This document shows positions 12,651 through 23,967 of a DNA stretch of 64,000 nt, in pieces (positions within the stretch are counted from its first letter, which is position 1; every line of letters begins with the position of its first letter). The notes under the pieces are model-generated. The model saw only the letters and a program-made list of their open reading frames with translations. It was not told where the DNA came from and did not search any database. The DNA comes from Kalaharituber pfeilii. Its lineage: Eukaryota > Ascomycota > Pezizomycetes > Pezizales > Pezizaceae. The stretch is taken from the NCBI GenBank assembly GCA_015179045.1, contig WHUZ01000001.1, positions 2,046,001 to 2,110,000 of the forward strand. The letters run 5' to 3'. The position numbers and the translations under genes were made by a program.

Positions 12651-12683
<33 letters not shown>
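12651..12683 (+). repeat. Poly-A tract (33 A)
   Basis: The longest A run in the window, intergenic, just beyond the 3' end of the minus-strand GATA gene. Nothing indicates a retroelement tail: no element body or target duplication is visible. Confidence 0.9.
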
Positions 12684-12687
<4 letters not shown>

Positions 12688-13065
12688 TAAAAAAAAAAGG
12701 AAAGGAGGAAACAAAAAAATATATCCAAACTACAGGAATCCTGGCGAGGAACGGAAATTCCAACTCAAGTGGACGACCAATGCGGGCAGTGAAGAAAGAA
12801 AAATTAGGGAAAGAAAAAAAGGTAATTGAACGCCAATGTGCGAGAAAGAAAAGGAAGAACAAGGGAGTCATACAACAGAAGGCCAATCGCTAGAAATACA
12901 AAAACCAGGATGGGACGGGTTATGAGGCCAATCAATAAGATCCAAAATGTCGATCACGGCAATTGAGAGACTTGGCCTAAGCATGTGTAACTGCAATTCC
13001 AAAATTTGGCATGCTCATGGTGCAGGTTCTGGCGGTGCTATAGGAGGCTCGGTATGGGAAGATGC

Positions 13066-16000
13066 CTACGTAGTTTCTGCTCCACTTGGTGCAGGCTGCT
13101 CGTCGTTGGCAGTTTGTGTGCTTGGAACCGGCACTTGAGGGGTTTGTACTGGAAGTTTAGCCTCTGGGGGATAGTTTCTGGAGAGGTAAGCTGTGGGGTG
13201 TAGATTCTGTAAGTGGAGGTGGAGGCCGTGCCGCAAACGGGGGCGGTTGTGAAAGCGGGTACGAAGTTTGAAGAGGCACAGCTGCCCCTTGTGGTACTGG
13301 GGATGGCGGAAGAGGAGAGTCTGAAGGAGACTGTTGGGGGAAAGGCCTACATATTCAGCAGCAGCTGCTTGTCCAAATGTTGGCGGAAACGTGCCATGGG
13401 AGTACGTTTGGGACGAGGGAGCAGGAGGAGCGCTGTAACTGACACCAGAGAGATTGCTAGTAGAGAGTACATCTGGTGGCGCAAACGTTCTATATGGGGG
13501 ATGAGCCGAGAGATTGGATGCCCCCACATATGACCTGTGCTTTCTCACAACGCCTTTCCCATCCTCCCCAAAAATAGGAGGCTCCCCTGCTGCCACTGCG
13601 GCAGCATTGGCAGCCTGCCTCGTCGTTTGTGTTTTCCACTTGATCCCGCACGCATTACAGACTGTGACCGATTCTCCATCTAGCTCCGCCTTGCGCCATA
13701 ACGATGTTTTAGATGTTTTACATAGGTAACAGCTCTTCGTAGGGTCTGCAATTCGACCCTTTCTGGATCGAGGTAATTTAGGCTTGGGCGGTAATTTGGG
13801 ATGAGTGGGCATATTAGAAGGCGTAGAAGATTGGTTAGCAGATGGAGTGGCAATCGAAGTAGTGGAACGAATTGCTGATGATGATGGCTGCGCGTGTTGC
13901 TCACGAATCAGTCAATAAAGTTTACATAACGCTCAATGCATAGAGAAAGTGTATAGTGCTATGTTCAAATCATTTTGTATTTTTGTGTAGAGTGGGGATA
14001 TCCATGTTCATGACCTAAGGCCCTCGACACAGGTCATAGTTGAAAACATAAAAGAAGTTTTGACCCGTACCTTCTTTATAACCTTGACCCTAGGGCCCGT
14101 TCGCATATGCACAGTGTTTTTAGTCTCAGCCATAGGAGTGCTACTTTGTCGCCTTTGCGCCAAAGACTCCTTCATACCCTTAGTAGGAGCTGGGAAGATA
14201 TTATCTCGCCGAGCTTCACCATCACTCTCGTTCCCACTATCAGCACTGTCCCCACTCCTCTGTACTCTCTTTAACCTGTAAACTGGCCATGATTTCACTG
14301 CTCTCTGCCTTTTTGCCATGATATCCTTCATGTATGATCTTACCACCTCCGGGTCAGCAACGGTCCTTTGAAAGTGCTCCAAGACTTTTGGATTCTGTGA
14401 TTTGAGGTAAACTGTCATCGGCTCGTAAAATTCCGTCTCGGAGGAATCTGTTTGTTTAACATTTTTTAGGATTAAAAACGATGCTAGCACTGTGCAGCCG
14501 TTATCACGATACTCGAGTATAGAATTTTTTGGAAAAAGGAACCGATCGCCATGATTAGAGTGGACAAATTCAAAAACAATATCAGAGTAATGCACTATTT
14601 TTGGTGCAGCAGGCGCTTGATGTGATGGACGATGTTTCACGGAATGATATTGAGTATCCATTCGCTGGGTGTAGGTATAATACTGATTTGTGTAAGGGGC
14701 TTGCAGTACTGGTTGTGCTCCTGCAGCGGACAGGCTGGGGACTGACTGAGAATGGTTTGGATACGTTTGAGGTTGTTGAAGCTTATGTTGCTGGTTTACC
14801 TGAAATTGTTGCGGCTGTTGAATATACTGTTGTTGCTGCCTTTGTTGCTGGAGTAGCTGCTGATGTTGCTGTAGCTGTTGTTGCTGCTGCTGTTGCTGCT
14901 GCTGCCACCGCAATAGAGCTTGTTGATCTTCTTCAGCTTGCTTTGCTTTAATAGCATTTGCAGCAGGTGTGAGCTCATCTATATGTTGCTGGAAAATCTT
15001 CAGCTCCTCTTGACTAGCATTGCCTCCAGCCACAATACGCATAAGTGCTTTCAAATCAGGGTCAGTAGCAGCTTTCGTAGCAAGCAGCTGAATGACTGGG
15101 TCTGGACGGTTGGGTGGTTGTGGTGGTCCTGTCGGCGCCGGCGCACTGACCGAAGCTGCTGGTTTAATCTGGGAGGAGGATGGAAGCTGGTTTGAAGTTG
15201 GTAGCTGTGAAGAGACTGGAGGCGGCACATTTAACGAGGCTGCTGAAGTAGAAGATACGGGACCAGTGGGTGCGCCTTGGATTGGGAAACTCTGGCCTTG
15301 CGGTGATTGGTTTGCTGCAATTGGAGTTGGTGGGACTTGTGCACCTGGAGGTTGGGACGAGGAGGACGCGTTGGCAGAAGATGGTACTACATTGGACATG
15401 ACTTGTGTTTGTTGTAGAGCTTGCTGCGGCGGCAATTGCGATGCATTGGGTTGAGGCGTGGTCAGTTGAGTGGAAGCTGATTGTTGGTGCGTATAGGGAG
15501 ATGGCGCTCCGGGACGATGTAGAGACGGATGAGGCAGCGGGCCCCCAGGTATCATGTAGGCAGGTCTCTGTGATGTCGGCAGCGGCAGCTGTGGGTATGT
15601 GGCAGTCGCTGGGCGCTGGGTTTGGGGATTTGCTGCATGTGGAAGAGATACTGAAACATTGATGGGCTGCAAGGATTGGGGCGGCAAGGATTGGGGCGGC
15701 AAGGACTGGGACGGCACTGAAGGTTGGACATGTGCCTGTTCGACCGGCGGGATTTGATTTAATTGCTGCGGATATTGCGAGGGTGTATGAAGTTCATGAA
15801 CTGGAGCCGTCTGGTGAGGTGGGGGTGGGGGCGGGGGTGGTGGTGGGGGAGGTGGGGGGGGAGCGGAGCTGAGGGTTGCTGGTCTCGCACGCCGTAAAGT
15901 CGAACTTCAAACACATGGGGCTGGATTATCAGTTCGCATTCCCCAATCTTCACCATTGTTTCCTTCGGCGGATTCTTCTTTTCGTCAAAGACTCTTTTCT

Positions 16001-16364
16001 TTAACGGCTTCGTCCAGTACTTCGCAAAAATTGGGTCTTCTTCGGAGAGCCATTTTTCCCGTGAACGCCGGAGAGACTCTTCCATCAAACCACTGGCACA
16101 CCCATCGTTAGAGCTATTGAACTTTGCTTTCCCAGTAAGAACGTAGCTATACCTTTCTGCAATACTTTGATACAATTCCGCTGGCAGATCACTGCCTTGC
16201 AGTTCCGGCAGTGTCGGTAATGGGCGATTGTAGTCAAATGAAGTAGGAACTTCAGAAGACAAGGGAGTCTCGGACGGTGTTGGGGATGGAGTTGGACTGG
16301 GCCGCCTGGCTTGTGCTGCCTCCTTAATGGAAGCCGAGCGTTTCCGCTTCCCTGTGTCCACCAT
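13066..16364 (-). CDS. GATA-type zinc-finger protein, Gln/Pro-rich, with frame breaks in C-runs
   Basis: Large nuclear-type regulator. Exons on the minus strand are 16364-14071 and 13887-13066, joined in phase by a GT-AG intron after '..VKVIKK'. The start is the ATG at 16364 (MVDTGKRKRSAS). An N-terminal block (about 45-160) includes 'EKWLSEEDPIFAKYWTKP' and 'ELIIQPHVFEVRLYGVRD'. The middle is Pro/Gln/Ser-rich with a poly-Q stretch. A second conserved-looking block starts 'IVHYSDIVFEFVHSNHGDRF'. The GATA finger near the C-terminus reads C-x2-C-x20-C-x2-C (CYLC..CNACGIKWKT). The finger loop of 20 is longer than the usual 17-18. Exon 1 is one base short of in-frame: the frame before and after the 8-base run at 15854-15861 only joins if one base is added. 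A second frame disturbance lies after 13340. I do not recognise an ortholog; a transcription or chromatin role is inferred from the finger. Confidence 0.75.
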
Positions 16365-16815
16365 GTTGCTCCTCAAGCCGGCGTGGTACAGGGCGTTTGA
16401 GTGGTGCTGTGCTTGCTGCGAGCCGTATTCTGTTGTTGCGGCGTTGCAGGTGCTGAGCAGAAGTAGCGACCGGGGCCAAACGTGAGAGCGGCAGGAGCTA
16501 GCCGTCTTGGCACTACAGTAGGCTGCTCTTGGCGCCCGCCTGACGATAAGAGCTGTGTCACCGCAGACATGGCCTGTGGCTGCATGCCAAGGCTTCGGCG
16601 CCACAACGTGTTACTCCGTACTGAGTACAGTACCTTGTTGCCAAGTCCAGCTGGGTAGGGCAAACCCTACGATGCCATTCTTGGCAATAATTCCACCGAC
16701 ACCTCTGGGTGTATTGTCGGCAGCACTTCCGAGCTTCTTTTGCACCACAACTCCGGACATCAATTCACCAACAGCAACCGAAACGTATCACCGCTCCAGA
16801 GCTTAGATATCTGCG
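16365..16815. promoter_or_regulatory. Divergent promoter region, GATA protein / uS10
   Basis: 451 bp between two divergent start codons, so both promoters should be here. It holds an inverted repeat GTAGGG-caaa-CCCTAC at 16655-16670, about 145 bp upstream of the uS10 ATG. The AACCCTA half matches the type of site bound by Tbf1-like factors at fungal ribosomal-protein genes. That role is inferred. Confidence 0.5.
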
Positions 16816-17388
16816 ATGTCGTACAACAAGCCAGAGAAGGGGGATTTGGGTGAAAGCCCAAAGATCCACAAGATCAGAATCACTTTGACCAGTGCGTTTC
16901 CCCGGACGGTTATCTTGGTGCCATATCAACGGAATGGTGGAAAAGAATAGGGGGCTGACAGAAGTGGGATGGCTCAGGCAGAAAGGTCAAGGCCTTGGAG
17001 AAGGTCGTCAGTGACTTGATTGAGCGCGCCAAATCGAAGAGTACGTTCATTCCAGACGGGTCTCGATGAAGGATGGGGATGGGATGGGATGGGAGCTAAT
17101 TGGGAATCTAGACCTCCGTGTAAAGGGACCCGTCCGTCTCCCAACCAAGGTCTTGAAGATCACCACCCGTAAGACCCCTTGCGGTGAGGGTTCCAAGACC
17201 TGGGACTGCTACGAGATGAAGATCCACAAGCGCTTGATTGAGTACAGAACCCTGATCGCCACTTTCTCCCCACCTACCTAGCTGACATAAATTGTTCCCT
17301 CAGCCTCCAAGCTCCTACTGAAGTCGTCAAGCAAATCATCATCAACATTGAGGCCGGCGTCGAGGTCGAAGTCACCATCGCCGCTTAA
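16816..17388 (+). CDS. RPS20: 40S ribosomal protein uS10 (S20), 4 exons
   Basis: Component of the cytosolic small ribosomal subunit head. Exons 16816-16891, 16978-17040, 17112-17241 and 17304-17388 give 117 residues, the usual length. Exon 1 encodes '[11 protein letters not shown]', exon 3 encodes '[20 protein letters not shown]' and '[14 protein letters not shown]', exon 4 encodes '[20 protein letters not shown]'. All are hallmark uS10 segments and all junctions keep frame with GT-AG ends. Intron-rich short genes are typical of fungal ribosomal proteins. It is divergently transcribed from the GATA gene. Identification is very secure. Confidence 0.96.
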
Positions 17389-18022
17389 TCTAATTCAGAC
17401 TTTCGCCTGTCATTCTCTCAGCAGGAAACGGATTGATTCATATCATGCACGGTTTGATCTTGTCCCTCGGGACCACTGCGGATTCTTGTTATTCTGCAGA
17501 GGCTCGTCTGGCTTGACACTGGTTGTCTGCACTGTATCGTCGGGTAGAGGAAACAATGGGTGGGAGTTGTTCGATGGCGTTTGGCAAAATGGGAATTTTC
17601 TTTAATGTCATGATATCGTAGCGTAAGCCTGAAATACGGAAAATTTAATATCATGGACGGATGCCATCGTTGACCTCTACATGAACTTTGCGTCGTAGCT
17701 TTGGGATTTTCTGTTGTTGAATAAGTAGCAGCCAATTCTGTGAAACCTCCACCGCTGCCGTCTCTGTGCCGATGCCTACCAGGGGTTGGCTGATTGCCTG
17801 CACTACCTTGCTCAAAATCCCACTCGAACCACCTCCACCTCAAATGCCCCCCCCGAAATCCGCCTGCCTTGAAAATTCGTTCTAGGTTGTAATATCTGCC
17901 ACTCTACAACTCGTACTACCTCCTACTATCAATGATCTTACCATAGTCCTACCACCGAGTGCTCCTAAATTCCGTGATATATTCTGAGGATCTATAATTA
18001 AGAGATTTTGACTGTTGAGCTA
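17389..18022. other. Convergent intergenic region
   Basis: Lies between the 3' ends of uS10 and the minus-strand GPI2 gene; it should contain both 3' UTRs. No supported exon. Confidence 0.6.
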
Positions 18023-19606
18023 TCAACCTTCCCACTGCCTTCGAATCACCGGTTTTGCCGGATCCCAAGGCCCATGAATTTCGTTCTTGTATCTCTGCAG
18101 CCACATCAACCACCAGCTACATCCCCCCATGATCCCTGGCCCCATCAATCCCACCCAGCCCCAAGCCCACCCCCATCCAACCATGAGGCCCAGACCAATG
18201 GCTGCACCCCCAACTAGAATTATGGTGAGCGCGACGTGCCCATACCAACTGATATGCCGTAAATATCTCCGAAACACGGGAAACAGCCCAAACACCTCAA
18301 TTGAAAACAAAACAAGCGAAAAGACGTGTGTTGTCGTAGGAAGGCGGGAAGCAAGAACAACCGATGCCATAATAGCAGCGTTCGTAGGAAGGGAGGCAGG
18401 AAATTTAACCGTGACACCACTCCCGTAGTCAAATGTCAGACAATTGGCTATAAACAACCAGCTTGAAATGGCCCATATGCTGTCTGAGCTTATACTCTCC
18501 GTTAAGGAACGCAAAATTGGGGATAAACCCAATAGTGTGCAGTAGATTAAGATAGCACTCTTCGCTGTTCTTAACCGTCTGAGCCGTTGTTGTTGCCGCC
18601 TGTAATTGTGGTCCTGCACTTCCATCACACTCGAAGAGTTATTGCGAGTATGCTTCCCTCCTTTGCCCTTTCCTGTAGAGGGTTTTGTGCTATTATTCCG
18701 GCTGACACGGTTGTACTCTGGTCCTGTGCTTAGTTTACCTTGGGGCTGTTTTTGCTTTCCATTCGCTGGCTTTGAGGGAGTATTGCGCTTCGACGAATTT
18801 GTATGAGGAATAGTTGAAGAGGGCCTTGACGGGGCGTCCAGGGAGAGGGCATACTGGTAACGAGGAATTGGTGTATGAAGCTCGGGACTAGGTGAAGTAC
18901 TAGTAACTCCAAGCGGTCCAGAAGGTGGAACCTGGAGATGTAGGTCGACACTTTGCCTTTTGGTGTGACTCAAAGAAGATCCCGGGCCTCTGTTTGGCGA
19001 GTTTGTGCGGGAAGAAAGTGTTTTTGTTGATAGAGGTGTGCACTGTCTTGCCTTGCTGCCCTTGCGTGTCGGAGAATGTGATGGTGTGTTGACCGTCGAT
19101 ACCGGGTTCACTCTCGGTTCCTGACTTCTGCCACGCTTAGTTGTTGCCAACTCTCTAATCTCCCATCCCATATCCCATACCCAGTACCCCAGCACTGTCA
19201 ACGCACTGCTAGTTCCCGCGACGACAACTGGGCTGACACGCTCCGTGAAGATTGCGATGAAGCATGTGAGGAAGATGACCACCGAACTCAGATGCTGGGT
19301 AATGACTGTGCTCTCCGCAACCAGTGGCCAAAAGTCGTACGGGTGAACATTGATATTTCGTTGGAGCTGATTGAGAAAAGAGGAGTCGACCCAGTTATCC
19401 GGGTAGTTCTGTTTCACCCACAGCAGCTTTCGCCATGGCTTCCGACGGGAGGAGTGATTTCGGGATACCGCTCGCGCGTGAGACCCACCACCACCTCCAA
19501 TCGAACTTCTGACAACTGAGGAACCTGCTTCGCTTGACGATGGATGGCCTGCTTCGGCTGCTAAACCTTGCACCGCTCGTTGATGAGCCCCACTGGAACC
19601 GGCCAT
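18023..19606 (-). CDS. GPI2: GPI-GlcNAc transferase subunit GPI2 / PIG-C
   Basis: Multi-spanning ER membrane subunit of the complex that adds GlcNAc to phosphatidylinositol in the first step of GPI-anchor synthesis. Single exon, 527 residues from the ATG at 19606 (MAGSSGAHQR); the frame stays open upstream, but this start gives the normal N-terminus. The family signature is clear at about residues 59-110: 'RRKPWRKLLWVKQNYPDNWV', 'DSSFLNQLQRNINVHPYDFW', 'STVITQHLSSVVIF'. Several hydrophobic spans follow. A long Ser/Pro/Arg-rich low-complexity insertion (about 160-360) sits between membrane spans, as in other filamentous fungi. The C-terminus has 'NEIHGPWDPAKPVIR', another family mark. A second GPI-GnT subunit, PIG-H, is at about 50 kb. 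Confidence 0.92.
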   Translation of the reverse strand: MAGSSGAHQRAVQGLAAEAGHPSSSEAGSSVVRSSIGGGGGSHARAVSRNHSSRRKPWRKLLWVKQNYPDNWVDSSFLNQLQRNINVHPYDFWPLVAESTVITQHLSSVVIFLTCFIAIFTERVSPVVVAGTSSALTVLGYWVWDMGWEIRELATTKRGRSQEPRVNPVSTVNTPSHSPTRKGSKARQCTPLSTKTLSSRTNSPNRGPGSSLSHTKRQSVDLHLQVPPSGPLGVTSTSPSPELHTPIPRYQYALSLDAPSRPSSTIPHTNSSKRNTPSKPANGKQKQPQGKLSTGPEYNRVSRNNSTKPSTGKGKGGKHTRNNSSSVMEVQDHNYRRQQQRLRRLRTAKSAILIYCTLLGLSPILRSLTESISSDSIWAISSWLFIANCLTFDYGSGVTVKFPASLPTNAAIMASVVLASRLPTTTHVFSLVLFSIEVFGLFPVFRRYLRHISWYGHVALTIILVGGAAIGLGLMVGWGWAWGWVGLMGPGIMGGCSWWLMWLQRYKNEIHGPWDPAKPVIRRQWEG

Positions 19607-20788
19607 GGGGTGAAATAGTGCTGTGGGGTGTAAGAAGAAAGATCTAGGCGAATAGCACAGGTTACTTGGGGATGAAGCAATGCGGCCTATCATAGCACTG
19701 CTGCAGATGACCAGGGGGAGCTCGTGAGCCTTGGCGAAATGAACCAGGCTCATGTCCTGGAGAGACCCATTGAGCCACCTTCGGTTTTGATCCTGCGCTC
19801 ATGAAATGGTATCGTACGTTCTCCTGCCCCGGTCCAGGCCTCTTGACGCCTCTATCATATGTACCCCTCCGCCATCCCACCAATTGCACCCTATCAAAGC
19901 TAACACCCTAACAGACATGCACCAAAACCGCTACAAATACTTCCGCTGGACCCCGCACCGCGAAAACCTCCGGTGAATGAATGTACAACATTCTCACATC
20001 TCCCCTTCTCGCTCCCCGCATCCTCCACAGGGCAAATCCGACATGCGTGTGAAGCGCCGCGGAGACACAATTCTAGAGTACTAGACCCCCTATGCTGCTT
20101 TTCCGGTTTCTGAGAGCTCCTCTACGCTCCTTTCCCTCCCAGCTACCTTGATTTACTTATGGGCTCCCCCTTCCAGCCATGCTTGTGCACATCTTGGGAA
20201 CTGAGTGAAATACAGCGAATAAGGAGGGAAGGGGAAGGGGAAAGGGAGGGAAGGAGGGGGGGGTAGGGCCGACAAGCCGAAGAAAGGACTGAATGCGCGT
20301 TTGAGGTGCTGCATGTTGGGTATAACTTCGTCATTTTACTCCGGCGCTTGTAAATCATTTGATACTACCGTATACAATGACAAAATAGAGAGGACGCTCT
20401 AAATTTGGTAGTCGCATTCCATGCCGTAAGTAGTAGTGACTGCTCGCTGACTCAGAAAGCCTCCGAGCAGCAGACATATGAATTTTCTGCAAAGCTGCAT
20501 ATGCACTGCGGCTCTTTTAGGGGGGGCAAGGCGGGATGCATCCGTCAGGTGTATGCAAAGTGGTGGCCGGCTACCTGAGTCATGTCGTGCGCGCATTCAG
20601 CCCGGCTGGGACGCCCGTGGTGCAGGCGCAAAACCGTGACACTGCGCTTTCTCTTCGCTTGGCCTCAGTCTCTCCCAGCACCCTCCCCGCCTGTCCCCAC
20701 CCCCCCGCCCAGGTACCCACTCCGCTGGCCACAGGAGGGCCGCCATCCAGATACAAGTGTATACAGCTCAGCAGCAGCAGAAGCTGAG
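19607..20788. promoter_or_regulatory. Divergent intergenic region, GPI2 / eIF2B gamma
   Basis: About 1.2 kb between divergent starts. It carries a G/A-rich purine tract near 20221-20265 and short open frames with no family resemblance. Promoters for both genes must lie here. No specific element recognised. Confidence 0.5.
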
Positions 20789-23193
20789 ATGCCTGCGATG
20801 GTTAGTCTCGGCTTCCAGGCCGTCATCCTTTGCGGCGTTGGCGCAAACCTCTACCCGTTCACGCAAGCAGAGAATATGCCAAAGGCCCTGCTTCCGCTAG
20901 CAAACAGGCCCATGATCTATTACGCATTAGATTGGTGCGAGAAAGCCGGTGTACATTGTCTGGCCATTTCCATTCCTGTCCCTTCTGGGTTCTTCATCGA
21001 TATGCTGACTCTTCCCAATCTCATCGCATACAGCTATCCTCATTCTCACCCTGCAGGAACACTTGTCCCTCATCCAATCACACTTCCGCAGTCCTGCATT
21101 TACAAGCACATCTCTAAGCCACATCCTATCAAAGAAGAGCATGACTATCCAATTTGAAGCGCCCAGCTCACTCAATGATAACCTCCAGTCGGCTGATATT
21201 CTCCGGATCGCTCACAGCAAAGGATGGATAAAGGGAGACTTCGTGCTATTACCCTGCGACATCGTAGCGCAGGGACTTGGTCTGCAGCAGCTTGCCCAAG
21301 TCTGGATGGTTGAACAGGCGGCGTTCGGTGGAGGAGGGTCAATAATCAGAAATGGGGAAGATGGTAGGGATGGTCGGCGGGGTCCTTTGGGTGTTTGGTA
21401 TGGCGTTGGAGGAGAGGGAGCAGTTAAAGGACAGGGTAATTGCTCTCTGCCGGCTTCAATTGGTCAATACGGCAGTTCAACTCTGACGTGTTGCAGAAAC
21501 CGATCTCATTATCATTTCCCCTCCATCCACACTTGGTACCAAATCATACTACAATAACTTTAGCACAACAGTACCTTCTCCATCAACACCAACAGTACAC
21601 TACCTATACCAATCGCTCCCGCCCCATGCCCTCAAGGGCCTCACGAATTCATCGGATTTCCCTCTTAGGCATTCCCTTCTTACTCGTCATCCTCATGCAT
21701 CTCTTCGATGCAATTCTCACCGTGATGCACACATTTATATTTTCCCACACTGGGTTCTCGAATTTATTGTGGCCAATCCTAAGCTTTCCAGCGTGAAGGA
21801 TGATGTCATCCCATGGCTTGCCAAATGCGGCTGGCAGAAGGGATTAGGTGAGAAGATGGGATTGAGCGAGATTTTGGCTAAACGCCCTCGCTCTGCAGGA
21901 AATGACGATGCAGCAGATGATGTGGAGGAAGATATTGATGTATGTGGGAGAAGTACCATGCAGGTTACTAATCTCAAGAATGTGCTCAAGTTTCTGGCAG
22001 CTGCTCCCTCAACGACACCTCCACCTGGAGGCGTGAGACTAGCCTCAAGAGTCATTAAATCTGCTAGGAATGAGAGTCATGATACCACTGGAACATCCAC
22101 TCCTACACCGCCGCATTCCATGACTGCTTCATTGCAGTCTCTTCCTCCTGTGCTACCCAATCCCGTGCCACTAATAAAAAAAATACCTAAAATAACAGCG
22201 TTTCTGGCACCAGAAGAATATGTGCCTACCTCACAGCCACCAATTCCTTACATCAGACGGGTCGACAGCCCCCAATTATTCCTTTCCACGAATCTGCATT
22301 TAGCAAAGTCGGAAGTTGCACTGCCAGGGCAGCCTGCTACCTCGACAAACACAAATGCTAATGAGTCTGTTGGATTAGTAGAATCCCAAGCTGCAGTGCA
22401 GCCCAAGATTGATCCTACATGTAATATTTCACCCAAGACTACTATTACGACGTCTGACTGTCTTCTTGGGCCGAACTGCACAGTTCAGGAAAAGTGCATT
22501 ATAAAGCGTTGTGTTTTGGGCCAGAATGTTACAGTAAATAAAGGAGCAAGGTTGATGGGGTGTGTGTTGTTGGAGGGCTGTGTGATTGAGGATAACGTCA
22601 AGATGGATGGGTGTATAGTTGGTAAAAATGCACGGATAGGACAGGGAAGCGTGCTGAAGGAGTGCGAGGTTGGGCATGGGTACATCGTTGAGGAAGGCAC
22701 AGAGGCAAAGGGAGAAAGACTGGTGGTTTTGGAGGGAATTGAGGGAGGCGATGGGAGCGGTTGGGGAAGTGAGGATGAAGATGGAGATTACGATAGCGAG
22801 TCAGACGAGGAGCAGGGCAGCGCTGGTGAGGATGACGAAAGAGAGGAGGAAGCGGGAAGTGAAGAAGAGCAACAAGTTACTCCAAAATCGTCTAAGGAAA
22901 CGTCATCATCCACATCTGCAGCATCGGTAGCGAGCCCAACTGCAGCTGCAGCTACGATTCCACTTCCTGTTTCGCTTTCCCCTACTGCTGCTGTGACGAA
23001 AAGGGAATCCAAACAAGAAGCGAGCACAGAGGGTGTGGTGTCCAGAATTGTAAATGTCCCGACGGGGACGGTTGTGGAGAGGATTGTGGTTCCAGAAGAG
23101 GGGAGAGAGAAAGAGAAATCTACGGGCGGCGATGCGGGGGAAGATTTGAGTGTCGAAAGGCAATCGGAGATGGAGATGGTAGTGAGGGAATAG
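20789..23193 (+). CDS. GCD1: Translation initiation factor eIF2B gamma subunit, with long acidic tail
   Basis: Catalytic-subcomplex subunit of the guanine nucleotide exchange factor for eIF2. Exons 20789-20957, 21034-21435 and 21497-23193 give 755 residues. The N-terminal nucleotidyltransferase-like domain shows 'LGFQAVILCGVGANLYPFT', 'MPKALLPLANRPMIYYALDW', 'KGDFVLLPCDIVAQ' and 'DAHIYIFPHWVLEF'. A left-handed beta-helix follows with hexapeptide-like repeats ('GPNCTVQEKCIIKRCVLGQN', 'VIEDNVKMDGCIVGKNARIG'). It should end near 'YIVEEGTEAKGE', but the frame continues about 155 residues: an Asp/Glu-Ser stretch, then a Ser/Ala/Thr/Pro stretch and a charged end. The first intron has a weak donor (GTCTGG) but gives the right protein. 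Family assignment is strong; the tail is unusual. Confidence 0.9.
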
Positions 23194-23933
23194 CTACAGT
23201 CTAGGTAGCTAAGAAAACATCAACAGCTGTTAATGCAATTGTTGCGCAACCTAAGAAGTTGTTGAATGGGGAGCTGGCCTGTGGAGCAAATGGAAGAGGG
23301 GACTCGTGCTTTTTCCTGGGGTTTGCTTTATAGCGCTTTTCTTTTCTTTTTGTTATAGAAAAGTTATTGCACTTTCTATTTGTCTGATGGGGCCTTCATT
23401 TTGGCATTTCTGGTTCTATTCTATCCTTTCCTGTTTTAAATAGATAGTGAGGTGAGGAGATGCTGCGAGGGTTGAAGACGGCTCGATTATCAAAATCGAG
23501 TTTTTTAGAGCGGAACGGGATAGAAGCGAGGACTAACATCTATATGAAAACTTGAAGGGATTGGATAATGTCGTACATTGGGATGGCATTCACATGGAGG
23601 GGAATAGATTGAAATTCATTAGAGACAGGGTGTAAATGTACATATGGCACACACCCACGAATCCTGAAAGAACCCTCGCTGTAGTCATCCTCAAAATGGG
23701 CAAACTGGACGGCTTAGTCTGGCTTTGAGAAGCTATCTCCCAAGCACCACATCAACATGAGAGCGAATAAGGCAGACAAAGCCCTAAACGCCCTCCGCCC
23801 CAAAGATCCCATGCACGGGGCGAACTCTGCCCTTTTTTCACGAGAACAGGCTTGAAGAGCTAATCGAGTCGACCGGACTTGGTACCAAACGCTTTTCGGG
23901 AACCTGATGTTACTAGAAATCGCGTCTTTTTGT

Positions 23934-23967
<34 letters not shown>

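Larger units (their letters stand above)
12048..13065. other. Intergenic region with A-runs and an AT microsatellite
   Basis: Lies between the convergent ends of the IleRS and GATA genes. It contains an (AT)12 repeat and A-runs of 23 and 33. The open frames over it on the minus strand are Phe-rich translations of the A-runs, not genes. Confidence 0.7.

Noticed and set aside
12651..12683. Poly-A run as the tail of a LINE or processed copy
   Set aside because: No element body, reverse transcriptase or target duplication is next to it; many similar A/T runs occur throughout.
12461..12886. 141-residue Phe-rich minus-strand frame
   Set aside because: Produced by poly-A runs read as poly-Phe.
14601..15454. 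Plus-strand frames over the GATA gene (116 and 120 residues)
   Set aside because: Antisense of CAG-type poly-Gln and Pro-rich coding sequence.
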